Source: Bacillota bacterium
GTDB taxonomy: Bacteria; Bacillota; Dethiobacteria; Dethiobacterales; Dethiobacteraceae
Assembly (NCBI GenBank): GCA_012800215.1
Contig: JAAZJT010000011.1
Coordinates: 1-10,255 of the forward strand
Direction: 5' to 3'
Length of the DNA: 10,255 nt
Shown: positions 6,778 through 10,255 of the stretch, in pieces
Position numbering within the stretch: position 1 is the stretch's first letter
How the letters are laid out: each line of letters begins with the position of its first letter
The notes under the pieces: model-generated
Databases searched by the model: none
What the model was told of the DNA's origin: nothing
The model's input: only the letters and a program-made list of their open reading frames with translations
Position numbers and translations under genes: made by a program

Positions 6778-6781
6778 CGTT

Positions 6782-7750
6782 TTATCCAGTTTTACGCATA
6801 GTTTCCCATTTGCCGCAACGTCCGCCCCAGCGAGCAAGAATTTCGCCATCAACGGAAATATTAACGATTTCACAAAGATTAGGGCAGCCCTTACATTCAA
6901 AACTTGATGCCTGATAATGCATATCTGATATGGCAAAACCCCGAAAATCAGTCTGCCCCTTTTCTTTGACCGCCGATTTAGCTAATAGCGCTGCACCAAT
7001 AGCCCCCATCACACTAAAGTATTCGGGAATAATAACTTCCACCCCTAATGCTTTTTCAAAAGCAGCACGTATACCAACATTAGCTGCCACTCCACCCTGA
7101 AAAACTACCGGTGCCAAAATTTCCTTGCCCTTGCCTACATTATTTAAATAGTTGCGTACCAGTGCATCACATAGGCCAGCAATAATATCGGGGGCAGTAT
7201 GTCCCATTTGTTGTTTATGAATCATATCAGATTCAGCAAATACTGAACAGCGGCCGGCTATCCGTACAGGGCTGCGGCTCTGTAAAGCCAGGCTACCAAA
7301 TTCCTCAATGGGTATATTTAGCCTTGCAGCTTGGTGATCCAAAAAGGACCCCGTACCGGCAGCACAAACTGTATTCATGGCAAAATCAACTACGATTCCG
7401 TCACGTAACAAAATAATTTTAGAATCCTGTCCGCCTATCTCCAGAACAGTTTGCACATTCGGCACTAAAAACGAGGCTGCAACTGCATGCGCAGTAATTT
7501 CGTTCTTTACCGTATCTGCACCCACAACTACTCCTGTCAGTGTCCGGGCGCTTCCCGTTGTACCCACTCCACATATTTCTAGATTCTTACCAGCAACTGC
7601 TTCTTCAATCTGCCGCATGCCATCTTGAACTACTTGAATTGGCTGTCCACGGGTACGTAAATATAAATCGACCAGTACATTACCATCTTCGTCAATTACG
7701 ACAAAATTAGTACTGACTGACCCGACATCAATGCCAAGGTATACCTGCAA
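6782..7750 (-). CDS. BadF/HgdC-type acyl-CoA dehydratase activase ATPase with extra C-terminal cysteine motif
   Basis: This 322-aa ASKHA-fold ATPase of the COG1924 family hydrolyses ATP to push a very low-potential electron from its [4Fe-4S] cluster into a partner iron-sulfur protein. The sequence shows phosphate-1 GIDVGSVST (6-14), LEIGGQDSK (103-111), CAAGTGSF (129-136) and GGVAAN (219-224). Cys129 and Cys168 have the 39-residue spacing of the two cysteines that hold the cluster between the subunits of the HgdC homodimer. The protein is about 60 residues longer than HgdC. The extra C-terminus carries Cys286, Cys289, Cys293 and Cys312 (CKGCPNLC...GGRCGKW), a motif I associate with the linker of large multidomain activases that contain DUF2229. 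It starts with TTG at 7750, with AGGAGG inside the end of the preceding gene 2 bp away. It is the last gene of the operon. Confidence 0.92.
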   Translation of the reverse strand: MQVYLGIDVGSVSTNFVVIDEDGNVLVDLYLRTRGQPIQVVQDGMRQIEEAVAGKNLEICGVGTTGSARTLTGVVVGADTVKNEITAHAVAASFLVPNVQTVLEIGGQDSKIILLRDGIVVDFAMNTVCAAGTGSFLDHQAARLNIPIEEFGSLALQSRSPVRIAGRCSVFAESDMIHKQQMGHTAPDIIAGLCDALVRNYLNNVGKGKEILAPVVFQGGVAANVGIRAAFEKALGVEVIIPEYFSVMGAIGAALLAKSAVKEKGQTDFRGFAISDMHYQASSFECKGCPNLCEIVNISVDGEILARWGGRCGKWETMRKTG

Positions 7751-7752
7751 AA

Positions 7753-8841
7753 CTAACTCACCTCCTGTTTAATACGACGCTTCTCTTTCATTAGATCTAA
7801 AAAAGCTTCTAATCGTGTTGTAATACCTGCTTTCCCTGTCTGTTCATCTAAAAACAGTGTAAGTACAGGAATCCCTTTATCTCGGCTTACAGCTGGCATA
7901 ATACTTTTAGCCACTATTTCTGGGATACAGGTAAATGGTGCCAATTGAATTACTCCATCGAATCCTTTTTCTGCATAGCGTACAACTTCACCGACGCTGT
8001 TCTGCCCATGCCCGCCGATTAATTGATTTAGATAAGGGATCGCAGCAGTCCTAATATCCTTTTCTCCCTCTTCTCCATGAGTTAATGCATTATTCTTCGT
8101 CCAATTCATTAAAAAAATGGAACGGTGCACATAAACACCCATATCCCCAAGGATTTTTTCAATGTCATGATTTGCAAAAGGCTCCAATACCACATAAATT
8201 TCACCGATTAAACCAACGCGAAGCGGGGTAAAACTATGATCTGCAGGTACCTGCTGCAGATTGGTCAATGCCTCGTCCCGCGCTTCATCAACCTCTTTTA
8301 CCGAATTAGCCTGGCGTATTAATTCCAGCCCATCCTCATAAACCTGAGTTATCTGCTTCTTAGAAAGGGCCAAGGGTCGCAGCTTATGTAAAGTGCTTTC
8401 CAGATCATCTAAAGCTTGTAATTTGCGCCATGCTATTCTGAAAACACGGGCTAAATTTATCCAGCCTCTCTTTTTAATTAGTTTATGCGATTGTCGGAAA
8501 AAATCTAGTGGCGAAACAAGCGGTGGCTCTAAAACAATCATGTCAACATTGTATCCCATGTCATGCAGGATCCTCTTATGCAGTTCGCCATAATATCCTG
8601 CACGGCAGGGGCCACAGCCACCGGAAGTTAAAATTGTATCTGCTCCCTTTTCCACCGCCTCCAAATAAGTACCCATCAGTATTTTAAACGGCAGACAAGC
8701 GAATTCTGGAGAATATTGTACTCCTAGCGAAAGTGTTTTTTTGGTCGGTACGGGTGGGTAGATTACTTCGTGCCCTAATTGTTCCAGTAAATAACTAATC
8801 ACAATATGTGATGTCCCCATATAGGGAAAGGAAATTTTCAC
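7753..8841 (-). CDS. CoA-activase-associated HgdB-like protein (COG3581-type)
   Basis: This 362-aa soluble protein is related to the C-terminal part of large 2-hydroxyacyl-CoA dehydratase activase proteins and distantly to HgdB-type dehydratase and double-cubane reductase subunits. Cysteines lie in conserved-looking spots: FACLPFK (Cys49), GGCGPCRAGYYGE (Cys76, Cys79) and PFTCIPE (Cys305). They are candidate Fe-S ligands. A DExTGxAGxxTRxEAFxDL motif closes the protein (332-350). It starts with GTG overlapping the upstream TGA (GTGA), with AAGGGG 5 nt before it, and ends 2 bp before the activase, so the three genes are translationally coupled. The middle (about 110-200) is helical and charged. 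The likely role is to accept electrons from the ATPase and act on an unknown substrate; that is inference from the family. Confidence 0.82.
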   Translation of the reverse strand: MKISFPYMGTSHIVISYLLEQLGHEVIYPPVPTKKTLSLGVQYSPEFACLPFKILMGTYLEAVEKGADTILTSGGCGPCRAGYYGELHKRILHDMGYNVDMIVLEPPLVSPLDFFRQSHKLIKKRGWINLARVFRIAWRKLQALDDLESTLHKLRPLALSKKQITQVYEDGLELIRQANSVKEVDEARDEALTNLQQVPADHSFTPLRVGLIGEIYVVLEPFANHDIEKILGDMGVYVHRSIFLMNWTKNNALTHGEEGEKDIRTAAIPYLNQLIGGHGQNSVGEVVRYAEKGFDGVIQLAPFTCIPEIVAKSIMPAVSRDKGIPVLTLFLDEQTGKAGITTRLEAFLDLMKEKRRIKQEVS

Positions 8842-9821
8842 AAGATCCCCTTCTTTCTTTTAATCAAATCTACAAATGCCTCCACCCTTGTTTCCACACC
8901 GGCTTCACCAGTATGCTCATCGATGGTTACTGTTAGAAAGGGAATTTTTCTGTCTGCTTTTGTTTCCAGTTCAATCAGCTTGTTTGTCATGGAATCTGGA
9001 CCACAACCAAAGGCTGTTACGTGAATAATGCCATCTACACTTTTGTCTGTTAAATAATATTTACAGGCCCAAACCACACAATTGCTATAATACCAAAATA
9101 AATTTTTATTAAATTTTTTACTCATTCGCTGCAATTCCTGCTTAGGGACCATCTCTGGTGTAACAACATTTACTCCGTATGATTTTAAGATTTCCAGTAA
9201 ACCAACACTAATATAATTATCATACAAAGTATAGGGATACCCCAAAACAGCCAATTTTATTTGGCCTTTTTGGGGCTGTACTTCTGCGTTGTGTCCTTTT
9301 TGCAAAAGGGAAAAAGCCTCAATAGGCGTAAAACCTTGCAATAATAGTTTCCGGTAATGCATAAAATTATACCTGGCACGCCAAATAGCCCGCAAAATCA
9401 ATAATTTATTATCAGTAAATCTCCTGCCAATACGGAATAAGAAACGATATAGCTCCAGTTTTCCTTTTTTAAGGTCAAGCCGGTTTTCTATAATTTCGGG
9501 TAAACCTTTAATAGAGTACCTTACCATATCTGGTAAACCAAGAAACTTTGGACATAAGGTGTTTTTACCATCCAAAGAAACCAGGCGCGGCATAAAGAGA
9601 ATATCCACTTTATCTTTGAGCGCTGCTACATGGCCATGCAAAAGCTTAATGGGTACGCATGCATCATTAACGGTTTCCTTAATCCCTTCATCTAAAATAT
9701 CCTTATTTGATTCTGGCGACACAACTACATCTACTCCAAGGCCCTCAAAAAAAGGTTGCACTAATGGGTACAGTGTAAAATACGATAGTGTCCTAGGGAT
9801 GCCGACCCGCAATGTTTTCAC
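8838..9821 (-). CDS. CoA-activase-associated DUF2229 protein (COG3580-type)
   Basis: This 327-aa protein matches the DUF2229/COG3580 module that is normally fused behind activase ATPase domains. It opens with RVGIPRTLSYFTLYPLVQPF (5-24) and carries Cys55 (NDACVPIKLLHGH), Cys90 (NTLCPKF), Cys248, Cys253 and Cys273 (AFGCGPDS). It ends with the same DExTGxAGxxTRxEAFxDL motif (301-319) as the next gene product, so the two are probably distant paralogues that pair up. It starts with GTG at 9821 with only a weak purine stretch (AGAGAG) before it. It is the first gene of the operon. Expected to act in the cytoplasm with the downstream COG3581-like protein and ATPase. The substrate is unknown. Confidence 0.82.
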   Translation of the reverse strand: MKTLRVGIPRTLSYFTLYPLVQPFFEGLGVDVVVSPESNKDILDEGIKETVNDACVPIKLLHGHVAALKDKVDILFMPRLVSLDGKNTLCPKFLGLPDMVRYSIKGLPEIIENRLDLKKGKLELYRFLFRIGRRFTDNKLLILRAIWRARYNFMHYRKLLLQGFTPIEAFSLLQKGHNAEVQPQKGQIKLAVLGYPYTLYDNYISVGLLEILKSYGVNVVTPEMVPKQELQRMSKKFNKNLFWYYSNCVVWACKYYLTDKSVDGIIHVTAFGCGPDSMTNKLIELETKADRKIPFLTVTIDEHTGEAGVETRVEAFVDLIKRKKGIL

Positions 9822-10082
9822 CTGCTCTCTAAAGATATGCTTGCAACTAAAGTAAATACATAAATCTTAGTAGGTTTATTTCGCGAATGACGTCAATATT
9901 CCTGCTAATATACATTAACAAGTCCTTACACGCTCTCAGAATAAAAAATCTTTACTACGTAAATACCATGCGGAAAAAGATTTTTGCATAAACTGTGAAA
10001 CATCCTTCCATCTTTAAATAAAAATTAATACAATAGTCATACATAGGCTTCATAAGATATGGTAAGCTAAATATGCACTAGG

Positions 10083-10115
10083 GCACAGTAAACTTTCTCC
10101 TTTTATTTACTGCGT
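10083..10115 (+). promoter_or_regulatory. Leader hairpin with loop complementary to the downstream ribosome binding site
   Basis: CAGTAAA (10086-10092) pairs with TTTACTG (10106-10112), and the stem can extend past one mismatch. The 13-nt loop contains CTCCTT (10097-10102), the exact complement of the AAGGAG ribosome binding site (10141-10146) of the following gene. It could expose or mask that site if the region is transcribed; this is only a structural suggestion. Confidence 0.3.
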
Positions 10116-10118
10116 AAC

Positions 10119-10138
10119 GTTAATTAATTTTAATTGAC
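10119..10138. promoter_or_regulatory. 20-bp AT-rich palindrome before the Spo0E-like gene
   Basis: GTTAATTAA (10119-10127) and TTAATTGAC (10130-10138) are inverted repeats with 8 of 9 positions matching and a 2-bp centre. It sits 3 bp before the AAGGAG ribosome binding site. It may be an operator, but low-complexity AT sequence produces such palindromes often. Confidence 0.3.
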
Positions 10139-10151
10139 ATAAGGAGTTAAT

Positions 10152-10255
10152 ATGACAAAATTACAATCTCTATATCAGGAATTAGAAGCAGAAAGACAGC
10201 GCTTGGCCAAAATTATTACAATGACAGGACTAACGAGCGAAGAAACACTTAGGCA
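10152..10255 (+). CDS. Probable Spo0E-like aspartyl-phosphate phosphatase, 3'-truncated by the window edge
   Basis: An ATG 5 nt after AAGGAG opens a frame that continues past the right edge; 34 codons are visible. The peptide reads TKLQSLYQELEAERQRLAKI, then ITMTGLTSEETLR. A short first helix of the type LxxxxxxLRxxL, a turn with small residues and a second helix starting TSEETL fit the Spo0E family of small (about 50-90 aa) phosphatases that dephosphorylate Spo0A~P and delay sporulation. The diagnostic SQxLD motif would lie just beyond the edge, so it cannot be seen. A coiled-coil protein of another kind is the main alternative. Confidence 0.5.
   Translation, partial: MTKLQSLYQELEAERQRLAKIITMTGLTSEETLR

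Larger units (their letters stand above)
9822..10151. other. 330-bp divergent intergenic region with weak promoter signals
   Basis: No convincing gene is present. On the minus strand a TTGACG (9896-9891) lies 18 bp before a poor TACTAA -10 (9872-9867), a possible but weak promoter for the activase operon. An AT-only inverted repeat (9944-9953 with 9976-9985) is present. The right end holds the hairpin and palindrome listed separately. On the + strand no clear -35/-10 pair for the gene at 10152 stands out. Confidence 0.4.

Noticed and set aside
9943..9985. Inverted repeat AAAAATCTTT / AAAGATTTTT with a 22-nt spacer, considered as a terminator
   Set aside because: The stem is almost wholly A/T with a long loop and lies between divergent genes, where no terminator is needed; likely chance in AT-rich DNA.
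10134..10139. TTGACA directly before the right-edge gene, considered as a -35 box
   Set aside because: It is only 12 bp before the start codon, so no -10 box or leader could fit.

Overview
The window looks like chromosomal DNA of an AT-rich, strictly anaerobic, probably endospore-forming Gram-positive bacterium (class Clostridia in the broad sense, Peptococcaceae/Syntrophomonadaceae-like). The signs are strong AGGAGG-type ribosome binding sites, frequent GTG/TTG starts, compact intrinsic terminators, a stand-alone CoA-dehydratase-activase system, a URO-D-family protein of the kind that is abundant in such anaerobes, and the start of a Spo0E-like gene at the right edge. The genus cannot be fixed from the sequence alone. 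There is no rRNA, tRNA, CRISPR array, transposase or phage gene.

Layout from left to right. (1) The 3' part of a URO-D-family gene on the + strand (1-1115), closed by a probably bidirectional terminator. (2) A three-gene minus-strand operon read from 3783 down to 1250: a small HTH regulator, an orphan protein that I recall being labelled 'quinate 5-dehydrogenase' in databases, and a homologue of cyanobacterial acyl-ACP reductase that keeps the candidate acyl-thioester cysteine. It has a well-formed sigma-A promoter whose predicted start overlaps a 22-bp palindrome, a likely autoregulatory operator. (3) dusB (tRNA-dihydrouridine synthase), minus strand, ending inside its own terminator. (4) Divergent from dusB, an orphan ATP-grasp ligase on the + strand. 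(5) A small XRE-type regulator, minus strand, also ending inside its terminator. (6) A second tight minus-strand operon, 9821 down to 6782: two CoA-activase-associated proteins (COG3580/DUF2229-like and COG3581-like) followed by a BadF/HgdC-type ATPase. (7) A 330-bp intergenic region leading into a + strand gene cut by the window edge, probably Spo0E-like.

The two most interesting units are the operons. The 6782-9821 operon looks like a split form of the large multidomain activase/DUF2229 proteins: an ATP-driven low-potential electron donor (ATPase with a bridging [4Fe-4S] cluster) plus two cysteine-bearing HgdB-like partners, with no dehydratase substrate genes next to it. Its target reaction is unknown. 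The 1250-3783 operon may be a self-regulated acyl-thioester or fatty-aldehyde pathway in an organism where the cyanobacterial alkane pathway is not expected. Both functional readings are inference from recognised families; no search was run.
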